From CAZNPA01 sp964575095 (GTDB lineage Bacteria > Pseudomonadota > Alphaproteobacteria > Rickettsiales > SXRF01), in assembly GCA_964575095.1 (NCBI GenBank), contig CAZNPA010000003.1:1-64000 (forward strand): a stretch of DNA of 64,000 nucleotides, written 5' to 3'. The notes beneath the pieces are model-generated. The model saw nothing but the letters and a program-made list of their open reading frames with translations, did no database searches and was not told the DNA's origin. Positions 33,813-42,293 of this stretch are shown one piece after another. Both the position numbers and the translations under genes were made by a program. Position 1 is the stretch's first letter. The number at the start of each line of letters is the position of its first letter.

Positions 33813-35085
33813 AAAACACCATGCCGATATTAAAGAAGGCAACGAGTAAGAATAAATCCAATATCCCAAACCCCAGCGTCAGTAGCAAGGCGGAAACGAC
33901 GGCCGCCGCCACCATGAATATCGAATCGCTCAGATTGCTGGCCGCCATCACGCGCGAGCGGTACTGCTCATGCGCGCGCGACTGCAGCACGGCATAGAGC
34001 GGCACCATATACATACCGCCGGAAATCGCCACCAGCAGCATGAGCGCCATCAAGAGCCAGTGCTGCGGCGTTTCTAAAAAACCGGCGACGTCGATCAGCC
34101 CTTCGTGGCTCGGCGCCGGCGTCGCCCACACCATCAGGAACGTGAACACGGAAATGCCGAACGCCGCCAGCGGCGTCAGCCGCGTCGAGATTTCACCCTT
34201 GAGCAGCGTGTCGCAGAGCAGCGAGCCGATAGCCAAACCCACCGAAAAAATCGTCAGAAATAAAATATAGACTTCGTTGTTGGCGTGGATGACGCTTTGC
34301 GCGTAATTGGGAAACTGCGCCATATAGACCGATCCCACCAGAAGGAACCACGACAGCGACAGCATGGCGCGCAGGGTGGTTTTGTCGCCGTGAAAAATAT
34401 AAAGTATAAGGTCGCGCCCGCCGTTCCAGATATTGAAATCGATGCGCGCCTCCGTATGCGAGGCTTTCGATTTCAATATGAAGAGGCTGGCGGCGAACCC
34501 GGCGCAGGCGATGATGACCGCCGTCATGCCGATGAGGTTGCCTTCTTTCACCACCAGCCAGCCGCCGGTGATCATGCCGAGCAGCACGGCAAGATAACTG
34601 CCGCTGGCCATGAAGCCGTTTCCGGCCAGCAGCTCGCCGCTTTTCAAATGTTCCGGCAACAGGCTGTATTTGATCGGCCCGTAAAACGCCGTGTGCGTGC
34701 CGCTGATGAAAAGCAGGAACATCAGCAGGTAAATATCGTGCGTGGCGAAACCGTAAAAGGCACCAGCCATGATGGCGACTTCGGCCAATTTCGCCAAGAC
34801 CACCAGCCGCGATTTCTCGAACTTGTCGGCCAGCGTCCCGGCAACGGAGGAAAATAAAAGCAGCGGCAGGATGAGGAGCGCCGAGCATAACGTGACCAGG
34901 ATTTCCGCCCGCATCGGAAGCGCAATGCCTTGAACAGCCGAATAGGCGATCAACACGACCAGCCCTGACCGCAGCAAATTGTCATTGATGACGCCCAAGA
35001 ACGAGATCAGGAAAATCGGCAGAAACCGCCGCTGGCCGAACAGTCTGTATTTGAGGTTCGTAAGCGGCAGCGGTTCCAGTTCCAC
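33790..35085 (-). CDS. lplT: Lysophospholipid transporter LplT-like MFS protein (431 aa)
   Basis: This is a 12-helix major-facilitator protein starting with FLPIFLISFLGVINDNLLRSGLVV. Its SGTHTAFYGPIKYSLLPEHL segment is the motif characteristic of LplT-type carriers. The GTG at 35085 is chosen because it follows the dgkA stop by one base and GGCGGG precedes it; the longest frame would overlap dgkA by 47 nt. It should flip lysophospholipids to the inner leaflet for Aas, the next gene. Confidence 0.9.
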   Translation of the reverse strand: MELEPLPLTNLKYRLFGQRRFLPIFLISFLGVINDNLLRSGLVVLIAYSAVQGIALPMRAEILVTLCSALLILPLLLFSSVAGTLADKFEKSRLVVLAKLAEVAIMAGAFYGFATHDIYLLMFLLFISGTHTAFYGPIKYSLLPEHLKSGELLAGNGFMASGSYLAVLLGMITGGWLVVKEGNLIGMTAVIIACAGFAASLFILKSKASHTEARIDFNIWNGGRDLILYIFHGDKTTLRAMLSLSWFLLVGSVYMAQFPNYAQSVIHANNEVYILFLTIFSVGLAIGSLLCDTLLKGEISTRLTPLAAFGISVFTFLMVWATPAPSHEGLIDVAGFLETPQHWLLMALMLLVAISGGMYMVPLYAVLQSRAHEQYRSRVMAASNLSDSIFMVAAAVVSALLLTLGFGILDLFLLVAFFNIGMVFYARQIHS

Positions 35086-35086
35086 G

Positions 35087-35452
35087 TTACCCGCCCCATA
35101 CGATGAAGAGCCACACCAGCCCGGCATTAGCAAGACTCACTAATACAGCGGCGCTGCCGATATCCTTAGCGCGCTTGGATAATTCATGGTAGTCGGCCGA
35201 AATCCGGTCGATGGTGATTTCGATACCGGTATTCAGTAATTCCACGATCAAGACCAGCATAATACTGCCAATCAAAAGCGCGCGCTCGGCACCGCTTGGC
35301 GTAAGCACGCAAGCCAGCGGTATCATGACGATGGCCGCCAGCGCTTCGATGCGAAATGCCGGATGTTTCAGTGCGACCTTAAGCCCAGCCCACGAATAGC
35401 CGAAGGCGCGGACCAGCCGCTCGATTTCATTAGCTGGCTTGCTGGGTTTCAT
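35087..35452 (-). CDS. dgkA: Diacylglycerol kinase DgkA (121 aa)
   Basis: This is a small three-helix membrane kinase. The conserved active-site region reads ELLNTGIEITIDRI followed by YHELSKRAKDIGSAAVLVSL, and the N-terminal helix contains AFGYSWAGLK and HPAFRIEA. It converts diacylglycerol to phosphatidic acid. The start MKPSKPANEIERL at 35452 lies inside the end of the preceding gene by 23 nt, implying coupled translation. Confidence 0.96.
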   Translation of the reverse strand: MKPSKPANEIERLVRAFGYSWAGLKVALKHPAFRIEALAAIVMIPLACVLTPSGAERALLIGSIMLVLIVELLNTGIEITIDRISADYHELSKRAKDIGSAAVLVSLANAGLVWLFIVWGG

Positions 35453-36482
35453 GGGCGACAGACACAAGGTTGAACAACGGCGTTACCGGCACCGGACCTT
35501 CATAGCCCTGCACCATCAGCCGCTGACTCATGGCATCGGTGATAACGCACAGGCGCGTATAGCGGTTGATGATCGGCGGCGTGAGCCAGGCGAAGCCACC
35601 CTGCTCCAGTTCATAGGCGGCGATGCTGCGGCTCTGGCGGTGGCGTCCGGCACTGTCGATGGCGCGCGGCCACCAGCCGTGGCCGACCGCATTGAGGGCG
35701 CTGTTGAAATGATTGGTAACGGTGACTTGTTCGCTCACGCCCAGCTCGATAATTCCGGCGCAGTCTTCCAGACGTTCGATGATGCAGCCTTCGCCGGGCC
35801 TGATGCCGCCCAAAGTAAAAATCGCCGGCGCCGCGATCGGCGTTTCCGCCAGCGCTTTCTTGGCTTCCTCGTAATCGGCGGCGTGCTCGAATACCTGACG
35901 CAGCAGATGCGACGGCGGCAGCGCGCGCTGCTTTCGCACCGCGAAACGCGCCTTTATCCAGTCGCCGATGAAGGTTAGGTTCGATTTTCTAAGCGGCGCC
36001 TGGTTGATGGCGGCGGAAAAACGCCCCGGCGCCATGGCGGTGAATACGCCCGCCATGCCCGGCCAGGTGATATTGTAGAACGTACCGGCTTTTCCCTGCT
36101 GCAAGGCAATAACGGTGTATTTCCCTAAAGCCGGAAACGGCCAGTCCAACGTACGCAGCAACGTGACGCTTTCGCCGGTGCTGAAAATACCGGTCGTGCA
36201 CGCCCACTCGAACGCGACGTTGAACGCATAGATGCCGCGCGTGCCGAGCGTATCGGCAAAGGTCTCTATTTCGTGCAAATAGGGGTTAAACTGTTTTTTA
36301 AGCCAGCGGTGTGACAGAAAATCGGCGATCGGCAATACCGGTATGCTGGCGATATCCGATACCCTGCCCCAGATGCGGCGGTTGGCCTTAATTAAGTCAC
36401 GCGCGCGGTCGGGATAGGCGCGCAGCAGGTCCATCGGTGTTTTGCCGCGCAGGTCGACGAATGGGAGCGGAGTGTAGGGCAT
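35430..36482 (-). CDS. Acid ceramidase/choloylglycine-hydrolase-like Ntn hydrolase (350 aa)
   Basis: At about residues 93-115 the protein has WACTTGIFSTGESVTLLRTLDWPFP. This is the segment where Ntn amidases of the acid ceramidase/NAAA/choloylglycine family have the nucleophile Cys and the RxxDW strand. Cleavage before that Cys (about 95) would yield a small N-terminal chain and the catalytic subunit. FYNITWPGMAGVFTAMAPGRFSAAINQAP and TVTNHFNS (Asn region) also fit. There is no signal peptide. Its substrate would be an N-acyl amide lipid; this is an inference. It is the first gene of the dgkA-lplT-aas operon. Confidence 0.82.
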   Translation of the reverse strand: MPYTPLPFVDLRGKTPMDLLRAYPDRARDLIKANRRIWGRVSDIASIPVLPIADFLSHRWLKKQFNPYLHEIETFADTLGTRGIYAFNVAFEWACTTGIFSTGESVTLLRTLDWPFPALGKYTVIALQQGKAGTFYNITWPGMAGVFTAMAPGRFSAAINQAPLRKSNLTFIGDWIKARFAVRKQRALPPSHLLRQVFEHAADYEEAKKALAETPIAAPAIFTLGGIRPGEGCIIERLEDCAGIIELGVSEQVTVTNHFNSALNAVGHGWWPRAIDSAGRHRQSRSIAAYELEQGGFAWLTPPIINRYTRLCVITDAMSQRLMVQGYEGPVPVTPLFNLVSVAHETQQAS

Positions 36483-36485
36483 AGC

Positions 36486-36580
36486 GGATAATGAGGATAA
36501 TAAGATGGCAGGATGATAAAAAAATATAGTACTATATTCAATGTCCTATTATCTTATCACCCTATTATCCCATCATCCAA
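36486..36580 (+). repeat. Word-repeat inverted repeat before folE
   Basis: The left arm (36486-36520) has GGATAATGA and GGATAATAAG words. The right arm (36541-36578) has CCTATTATCTTATC and CCATCATCC. The spacer contains the perfect 16-bp palindrome AATATAGTACTATATT (36523-36538). It occupies nearly all of the 117-bp gap between the divergent Ntn-hydrolase gene and folE. Confidence 0.75.
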
Positions 36581-36599
36581 CTAATCTGTACGAAAATAT

Positions 36600-37193
36600 A
36601 TGGCCACTGCAAAAATCAAAAAACCCTCGCGCGCCGAAGCCGAAGATGCTGTGCGCACGCTGATCCGCTGGGCGGGCGACAACCCCAACCGCGAAGGCCT
36701 GCGCGATACGCCAAAGCGCGTCGCCAAATCCTTCGAAGAATTTTTCAAGGGCTACGACCAGGACCCTGCCGCCGTCTTAAGCAAGACCTTCAAGGAAACC
36801 GAGGATTACGATGAGATGATCGTGCTGCGCGACATCCATTTCGATTCGCACTGCGAGCACCACATGGTGACGTTTTCCGGCTGCGTGCACATCGCCTACA
36901 TTCCCGACAAACGCATCGTCGGCATCAGCAAGCTGGCGCGGCTGGTGGAGATTTACGCTAAGCGATTGCAGATTCAGGAAAAGCTGACGGCGCAGATCGC
37001 CAATACCTTAAACGAGGTATTAAAACCCAAAGGCGTGGCGGTGGTGGTCGAGGCGTCGCATTTATGCATGACCACGCGCGGCGTGCAGAAACCCGGCACC
37101 ATCATGCAAACCAGCCACCTTGTCGGCCGCTTCAGGAGCGACCCGCGCACGCGCCAGGAATTTTTCAGCCTGCTGAAGGTGGCGCAACGTTAA
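36600..37193 (+). CDS. folE: GTP cyclohydrolase I FolE (197 aa)
   Basis: This is the first enzyme of folate biosynthesis (GTP to dihydroneopterin triphosphate). It has REGLRDTPKRVAKSFEEFF, the zinc/active-site CEHHMVTFSG (about 86), HIAYIPDKRIVGISKLARLV and the second zinc Cys in ASHLCMTTRGVQKPG. Length is standard. The ATG directly follows the palindromic spacer and no good Shine-Dalgarno is visible. Confidence 0.98.
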   Translation: MATAKIKKPSRAEAEDAVRTLIRWAGDNPNREGLRDTPKRVAKSFEEFFKGYDQDPAAVLSKTFKETEDYDEMIVLRDIHFDSHCEHHMVTFSGCVHIAYIPDKRIVGISKLARLVEIYAKRLQIQEKLTAQIANTLNEVLKPKGVAVVVEASHLCMTTRGVQKPGTIMQTSHLVGRFRSDPRTRQEFFSLLKVAQR

Positions 37194-37586
37194 ATGTACA
37201 CGCAAACCACCCGCAACATCAAAATTACCGTACAACCGGCGTTTCTGGCCGAGCAATCGTCGCCGGCGGAGAATCATTATGTCTGGGCGTACACTATTCA
37301 GCTGGAAAATCTGGGCAGCGAAACCGTGCAGCTCTTAAACCGCTACTGGCGCATTACCGATGCCTTAGGCGCCGTACAGGAAGTGCGCGGCGCCGGCGTC
37401 GTCGGCGACCAACCGACATTGCCGCCCGGCCGCAAATACCAATATACCAGCGGTGCCGCGCTCAAAACGCCGTCGGGCATCATGGGCGGGCATTATGAAA
37501 TGACGACGGCGGGCGGCGAGATATTCCTAGCCGAAATCCCGGCCTTTTCACTGGACAGCCCGGAGCAGGTCAAGAGGCCGAACTAA
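37194..37586 (+). CDS. apaG: ApaG protein (130 aa)
   Basis: The ApaG domain is recognised from VWAYTIQLENLGSETVQLLNR, YWRITDALG, VRGAGVVGDQPTLPPG and YTSGAALKTPSGIMGGHYEM. The fold is an Ig-like sandwich; the exact role is unsettled (Co/Mg homeostasis in enterics). The ATG follows the folE stop with no gap, so the two are translationally linked. Confidence 0.95.
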   Translation: MYTQTTRNIKITVQPAFLAEQSSPAENHYVWAYTIQLENLGSETVQLLNRYWRITDALGAVQEVRGAGVVGDQPTLPPGRKYQYTSGAALKTPSGIMGGHYEMTTAGGEIFLAEIPAFSLDSPEQVKRPN

Positions 37587-37624
37587 GCTGACAAAAGCGA
37601 CATTGCACGCTATAATACCCTCAT

Positions 37625-38188
37625 ATGTCCGATTTCAATATTTTCGATCACATCAGCCGGGCCGGGTTGGGGCAGCAGAAATCCACGCCCACCAACGACG
37701 GCACCAACGAAAAAAGCACCATCGACGCGCTGGCCGAAAACAGCGGCAAAGCCACCGATATCGGCGCTAAAATCACCGGCATCCCCATCAACGTCACTGA
37801 GCTGGGCCAGCACGGCCTGCAAAAAGCGATCGGTGGCGATACCGAAGGCCTGACCGGAAAAATGATTATGCCGAGCTTCATGCCGGATGCTCAGGGCGGT
37901 TTTCTGGCGCGTTTGCTGTACGATATTTTTGTTAAGAACCGCGAAGTCACCGACCAGACCGGCGGCACCGGCGGCGATACGACGGGAGGAGGCGGTGGCG
38001 GCGACATGATGAGCGGCAGCGGCGGTTTTTCCGATTTCAACACCCAGTCGGCCAACTTCGGTGACTTCGCCGCACCCAGCAGCAGCTATGACTGGAGCTC
38101 CGTCTCGTGGGAGTCGCTGGGCGCACTGCCGAGACCGGCGCTCCCCGACATGGGCCCCGGCCAGAGCGCCGACTTGGGTGTATCCTAA
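37625..38188 (+). CDS. Hypothetical Gly/Ser-rich protein (187 aa)
   Basis: I do not recognise the family. The first half (about 1-105) looks foldable, with IDALAENSGKATDIGAKITGIPINVTEL and PDAQGGFLARLLYDIFVKNRE. The second half is low-complexity Gly/Thr/Ser (TGGTGGDTTGGGGGGDMMSG) and ends in Ser/Trp/Pro-rich sequence. No signal peptide is evident. It lies 38 nt after apaG. Confidence 0.6.
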   Translation: MSDFNIFDHISRAGLGQQKSTPTNDGTNEKSTIDALAENSGKATDIGAKITGIPINVTELGQHGLQKAIGGDTEGLTGKMIMPSFMPDAQGGFLARLLYDIFVKNREVTDQTGGTGGDTTGGGGGGDMMSGSGGFSDFNTQSANFGDFAAPSSSYDWSSVSWESLGALPRPALPDMGPGQSADLGVS

Positions 38189-38234
38189 CCTCTTGTTGCA
38201 TAAGCACTAAAAATAAGTTACATCTATTGACCAT

Positions 38235-39353
38235 ATGGTCAAAATCGCAGTACTTCGCGAACGCAGGGCGGGTGAGTTTCGCGTCGCCGCTACACCCGAC
38301 GCCGTCAAAAAATACAAAAGCCTCGGCGCTTCCGTTGCCGTCGAAAAAAGCGCTGGCGCCAACGCTTCCATCCCCGATTCCGATTATCAGGCGGCAGGCG
38401 CGGAAATATCCGATGTAAGCAATTGCGTAAACGGCGCGAACATTGTTTTAAAAGTCAACGCACCCGAAACGGAAGAATTATCCGCCATTCCAAATGGCGC
38501 CGTGTTGATCGGCATGCTCGCCCCCTATTCCGGCCGCGAAGCACTCACGCATTATAACAACAAAAAGATTTCCGCCTTCGCGCTGGAATTATTACCGCGC
38601 ATTTCGCGCGCGCAGTCGATGGACGTATTGTCGTCGCAAAGCAACCTCGCTGGATACCGCGCCGTGATCGAAGCTGCGACGGCATTCGGAAAAGTCATCC
38701 CGATGATGATGACCGCCGCCGGAACGGTCGCTCCCGCCAAAGCATTGGTGCTGGGTGCCGGTGTGGCGGGATTACAGGCCATCGCCACGGCAAAACGCCT
38801 GGGCGCAGTCGTCTCAGCGTTCGACGTGCGCGCGGTGGCCAAAGAACAAGTCGAAAGTCTGGGCGCAAAATTCATCGAAGTGCCCGCCGCCGAATCCGGC
38901 GACGCAGCCGGCGGCTATGCCAAAGAAATGAGCGAAGAGTATAAGAAGAAACAAAGCCAACTTATCCACGACACGATTAAAAAACAGGACATGGTGATCT
39001 CAACCGCGCTTATCCCGGGAAAACCGGCGCCGGTGCTCATCACCGAAGCGATGGTAAAAGATATGAAGCCCGGCTCGGTGATTGTCGATCTGGCGGCAGC
39101 CTCCGGCGGCAACTGCCCGCTCTCGGAACTGGATAAAGTCACCGTCAAGCACGGTGTCACCATTTTGGGTTACGGCAATATGCCAAGCCGCGTCGCGGTC
39201 GATGCCAGCGGGCTTTACGCACGCAACTTATATAATTTTATTTCCGCATTGATGTTTTCCAAAGACGGAATGAACGTGAAATGGGACGATGAGTTGGTTG
39301 TCGGCACGCTGCTGACCAAAGACGGATCAACGGTACACAAAGGATTCATGTAA
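38235..39353 (+). CDS. pntAA: NAD(P) transhydrogenase subunit alpha part 1 PntAA (372 aa)
   Basis: This is the NAD(H)-binding domain I of the proton-translocating transhydrogenase. The alanine-dehydrogenase-like fold starts VKIAVLRERRAGEFRVAATP. The Rossmann motif is KALVLGAGVAGLQAIATAKRLGAVVSAFDVR. TALIPGKPAPVLIT and GSVIVDLAAASGGNCPLS follow. It makes NADPH from NADH using the proton gradient, together with the genes that follow. Confidence 0.97.
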   Translation: MVKIAVLRERRAGEFRVAATPDAVKKYKSLGASVAVEKSAGANASIPDSDYQAAGAEISDVSNCVNGANIVLKVNAPETEELSAIPNGAVLIGMLAPYSGREALTHYNNKKISAFALELLPRISRAQSMDVLSSQSNLAGYRAVIEAATAFGKVIPMMMTAAGTVAPAKALVLGAGVAGLQAIATAKRLGAVVSAFDVRAVAKEQVESLGAKFIEVPAAESGDAAGGYAKEMSEEYKKKQSQLIHDTIKKQDMVISTALIPGKPAPVLITEAMVKDMKPGSVIVDLAAASGGNCPLSELDKVTVKHGVTILGYGNMPSRVAVDASGLYARNLYNFISALMFSKDGMNVKWDDELVVGTLLTKDGSTVHKGFM

Positions 39354-39362
39354 GGAGACATT

Positions 39363-39659
39363 ATGTTCGTCACTCAATTCACCGTCTTCGTGCTGGCGTG
39401 TTTCGTCGGCTATTACGTGGTGTGGAAGGTCACGCCAGCGCTGCACACGCCGCTCATGTCCGTCACCAACGCCATCTCCGGCATCATCATCGTCGGCGCC
39501 ATCATTGCGCTGGGCACCGGCGACAGCGAGTTTTCCCATACCGCTGGGTTTATTGCGGTGGCCATCGCCTCGGTCAATATCTTCGGCGGCTTTATCGTCA
39601 CGCAGAGAATGCTTTCCATGTTCCAGAAGAAATCAACCCCAACCTCCAAGGAGAAATAA
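39363..39659 (+). CDS. pntAB: NAD(P) transhydrogenase subunit alpha part 2 PntAB (98 aa)
   Basis: This small membrane subunit has three helices: FVLACFVGYYVVWKV, MSVTNAISGIIIVGAIIALG and AGFIAVAIASVNIFGGFIVT. LMSVTNAISGI is the conserved first part of the proton channel. GGAG lies upstream of the ATG. The three-gene (AA/AB/B) arrangement is usual in alphaproteobacteria. Confidence 0.96.
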   Translation: MFVTQFTVFVLACFVGYYVVWKVTPALHTPLMSVTNAISGIIIVGAIIALGTGDSEFSHTAGFIAVAIASVNIFGGFIVTQRMLSMFQKKSTPTSKEK

Positions 39660-39660
39660 T

Positions 39661-40125
39661 ATGATGAACAATGAAAACTGTAAGAAAGGCGGCATCAAAT
39701 GTTTGATCCCGTTTGCCGCCGTGTTCGCCACGCTCTTCGGCTTCCAGTGGGTGTTTCATGGCGTCTACATGATGCCGGCCTACGAGGCCACCGCCTCGAT
39801 GTGGCGCTCCAAAGAAGAAATGGAAGGCATGATGTGGATCTGCATCCTGACCAAGCTAATCATGGCGTTTGCCATCAGCTGCCTTTATTGCTGGGTGGCC
39901 AAAGGCTGCGAGTCCCAAGGCAAATGCACCAAGAAAGGCGCCAAGTTCGGCTTCAAGATCGGCCTGCTGCTCGGCGCGCATGACTTCGCCAGCTACATGT
40001 GGCTGCCCATCCCGATGGATATGGCCGTCAACTGGTTCATTGGCGACGTCGTCATGGGCGTCCTGATCGGCGTCGTACTGGCCTACACTATGCGCATGTG
40101 CAACAAGGGTGAATGCAAGGCATGA
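39661..40125 (+). CDS. Four-helix membrane protein inserted in the pnt operon (154 aa)
   Basis: AAGGAG precedes the ATG at 39661. Four membrane segments are visible: LIPFAAVFATLFGFQWVFHG, MMWICILTKLIMAFAISCLYC, FGFKIGLLLGAHDFASYMW and NWFIGDVVMGVLIGVVLAYTM. The W-x-x-H-G and MWRSKEEME segments resemble small uncharacterised membrane proteins of environmental bacteria. Cys-containing hydrophilic ends (GCESQGKCTKK, MCNKGECKA) are unusual. Its stop overlaps the pntB start (ATGA), so it is translated in step with the transhydrogenase. It may be a subunit or assembly partner, or merely inserted there. Confidence 0.85.
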   Translation: MMNNENCKKGGIKCLIPFAAVFATLFGFQWVFHGVYMMPAYEATASMWRSKEEMEGMMWICILTKLIMAFAISCLYCWVAKGCESQGKCTKKGAKFGFKIGLLLGAHDFASYMWLPIPMDMAVNWFIGDVVMGVLIGVVLAYTMRMCNKGECKA

Positions 40126-41513
40126 GTGACCTCCCCGCCTGGCTCTATCTCATCGCGTCGGTACTCTTCATACTGGCGCTCAAGGGGCTTTCGTCGCCGG
40201 TGACGGCGCGGCGGGGCAATCTTTACGGCATGGCGGGGATGGCAATTGCCATCCTCACCACGCTTTCCCTGCCCTCCATCGGTAATTACCAGGTCATCAT
40301 CGCCGGCATCATCGTCGGCGGCACGGTGGGCGCGATCATCGCCCGCAAAATTCAGATGACAGCGATGCCGCAGCTCGTCGCCGCCTTCCACTCGCTGGTC
40401 GGTATGGCGGCGGTGCTGATTGCTGCGGCCGCGCTGTGGTCGCCGGAATCGTACGGCATCGGCGAAACCGGCAGCATCCACTTACATAGCCTGATTGAAA
40501 TGAGCCTGGGCACCGTCATCGGCGCCATCACCTTCTCCGGCTCGATCATCGCCTTCGCAAAACTGCAGGGAATCCTGTCCGGCAAACCGCTTCGCTTCAA
40601 AGGCCAGCACATGCTCAACATGGCGCTCGGCATCGCCATCCTGCTGCTGCTCGCCGCCTTCTGCGCCGGCGAATCCAAAACGATTTTCATCGTCATGACG
40701 CTACTGGCGTTTGCCGTCGGCTTCCTCTTGATACTCCCCATCGGCGGCGCCGACATGCCGGTCGTCGTCTCCATGCTGAATTCCTATTCGGGATGGGCGG
40801 CGTCGGGCATCGGCTTCACGCTCGGCAATACGCTCCTCATCATCACCGGCGCGCTGGTCGGCGCTTCCGGCGCCATCCTTTCCTACATCATGTGCAAGGC
40901 GATGAACCGCTCGATCATCAACGTCATCTTCGGCGGCTTCGGCAGCGAAAGCGCCGGTGCGGTTGCCAGTGCCGCCAGCGATAAACCGGTCAAGGCAGGA
41001 AGCGCGGAAGATGCGGCATTTTTGCTCAAGAATTCCAGCTCGGTGATTATCGTTCCCGGCTACGGCATGGCCGTCGCCCAGGCGCAGCACGCCGTGCGCG
41101 AGATGGCCGAGACGCTGGAAAAAGAAGGCATCAAGGTGCGCTACGCCATCCATCCGGTGGCGGGCCGCATGCCGGGGCACATGAACGTGCTGCTGGCCGA
41201 GGCCAACGTGCCGTATGATTCTGTGGCCGAACTGGAAGAGATCAACAACGAATTCGCCACCACCGACGTCGCCTACGTCATCGGCGCCAACGACGTCACC
41301 AACCCGGCGGCCAAGAACAACCCGCAAAGCCCCATTTATGGAATGCCGGTCTTGGACGTGGGTAATGCCAAAACCGTTATCTTCATCAAACGCAGCATGG
41401 CAGCGGGTTACGCCGGTATCGAGAACGAATTATTCTATCAGGATAATACGATGATGCTCTTCGGCGACGCTAAGAAGGTCACCGAGGAATTGGTTAAGGC
41501 GTTGAAACACTAG
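40122..41513 (+). CDS. pntB: NAD(P) transhydrogenase subunit beta PntB (463 aa)
   Basis: The first about 265 residues contain several membrane helices of the proton channel (MAALVIAAAALW-type strand; FHSLVGMAAVLIA). The C-terminal NADP(H)-binding domain III has the GYGMAVAQAQH Rossmann loop, IHPVAGRMPGHMNVLLAEA, VIGANDVTNPAAKN and FIKRSMAAGYAGIEN. The start MSDLPAWLY at 40122 overlaps the preceding membrane gene by 4 nt. Confidence 0.97.
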   Translation: MSDLPAWLYLIASVLFILALKGLSSPVTARRGNLYGMAGMAIAILTTLSLPSIGNYQVIIAGIIVGGTVGAIIARKIQMTAMPQLVAAFHSLVGMAAVLIAAAALWSPESYGIGETGSIHLHSLIEMSLGTVIGAITFSGSIIAFAKLQGILSGKPLRFKGQHMLNMALGIAILLLLAAFCAGESKTIFIVMTLLAFAVGFLLILPIGGADMPVVVSMLNSYSGWAASGIGFTLGNTLLIITGALVGASGAILSYIMCKAMNRSIINVIFGGFGSESAGAVASAASDKPVKAGSAEDAAFLLKNSSSVIIVPGYGMAVAQAQHAVREMAETLEKEGIKVRYAIHPVAGRMPGHMNVLLAEANVPYDSVAELEEINNEFATTDVAYVIGANDVTNPAAKNNPQSPIYGMPVLDVGNAKTVIFIKRSMAAGYAGIENELFYQDNTMMLFGDAKKVTEELVKALKH

Positions 41514-41532
41514 AACGGCATCAGCAATGGCT

Positions 41533-41580
41533 GAAAAAGCTGAAGGATCTTTTGCATGTCAGCGATTAAGATCCTTCAGC
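41533..41580 (-). terminator. Rho-independent terminator of the Cys-rich peptide gene
   Basis: Perfect 13-bp arms GCTGAAGGATCTT (41539-41551) and AAGATCCTTCAGC (41568-41580) enclose a 16-nt loop. On the minus strand the stem is followed by TTTTTCAG, a T-run fitting termination of the gene ending at 41598. On the plus strand it lies 25 nt after the pntB stop without a T-run. Confidence 0.8.
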
Positions 41581-41597
41581 TGATATACTTGTAAGTA

Positions 41598-41849
41598 TCA
41601 CTGCTCAGGACATGCGCCGGCAGTACCAGGGCAATTGTATAAGCACAAGAAATTCCATGACATGGAAGCTAATTCCGTGCAAACGTTACATCCATGTGTA
41701 GTCTCACAACTTTCTAAACAATTCATAGCGGCATTCCAAGAATTAGTCCAAGACTGGCATATCTGCTCTATTGGCACATCCTCAGCATGTACCTGCGGAG
41801 CGAAGGCCAGTGATACAGCCACGATTGCAGTAAAAATAATGTTTTTCAT
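41598..41849 (-). CDS. Small secreted eight-cysteine protein (83 aa)
   Basis: A signal peptide (IIFTAIVAVSLAFAPQVHA, cleavage after Ala22) precedes a 61-residue mature chain. That chain has eight Cys at 31, 44, 48, 54, 57, 69, 73 and 80 (spacings CxxxC, CxxC, CxxxC) and four Trp. The even number and location suggest four disulfides in the periplasm or outside, or metal binding. AAAGGTAAG precedes the ATG and a strong terminator follows, so it is an independent transcription unit. I know no family with this pattern. The gene is AT-richer than its neighbours. Confidence 0.75.
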   Translation of the reverse strand: MKNIIFTAIVAVSLAFAPQVHAEDVPIEQICQSWTNSWNAAMNCLESCETTHGCNVCTELASMSWNFLCLYNCPGTAGACPEQ

Positions 41850-42046
41850 AAATCTTACCTTTCTTTTGGTTTTGTTGACCGTAGGTTGCGGGACGGCAAA
41901 TCAATTCACCGTGTCCCATAATTGGATATATAACAAAAACCTATCCCTTCCAGAGATTTATTAACGGACAATGCGTTATTTTCCTTGCCCATATTACTCA
42001 TATTGCCTACAATTCGCCTTCCCTAATCAATGCTACATCCTTCAAC

Positions 42047-42289
42047 ATGGCAAAGTTAAAAGAAGACTTGAACATCCCCTTCGAGGCCGCGCTGAAAGAT
42101 CTGGAGGCAATCGTCCGCAAGCTCGAATCCGGTTCGGGCGACCTCGAGTCGTCGATCAATGATTACGTGCGCGGCACCGAGCTTAAGACCTACTGCGAGC
42201 AGAAGCTCAAAGAAGCGCGGCTCAAGGTCGAGAAGATCGTGAAAACCGAAGGCGGCGAGCTGGCCGCTAAACCTTTTGATGTGGCATAA
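42047..42289 (+). CDS. xseB: Exodeoxyribonuclease VII small subunit (80 aa)
   Basis: FEAALKDLEAIVRKLESGSGDLESSINDYVRG is the two-helix XseB signature, and YCEQKLKEARLKVEKI completes the second helix. It partners with XseA to degrade single-stranded DNA. xseB next to ispA is a common alphaproteobacterial order. Confidence 0.96.
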   Translation: MAKLKEDLNIPFEAALKDLEAIVRKLESGSGDLESSINDYVRGTELKTYCEQKLKEARLKVEKIVKTEGGELAAKPFDVA

Positions 42290-42293
42290 TCCC

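Noticed and set aside
41635..41964. 109-codon plus-strand frame
   Set aside because: It is antisense to the Cys-rich secreted protein, which has a signal peptide, ribosome site and terminator; the plus frame has none of these.
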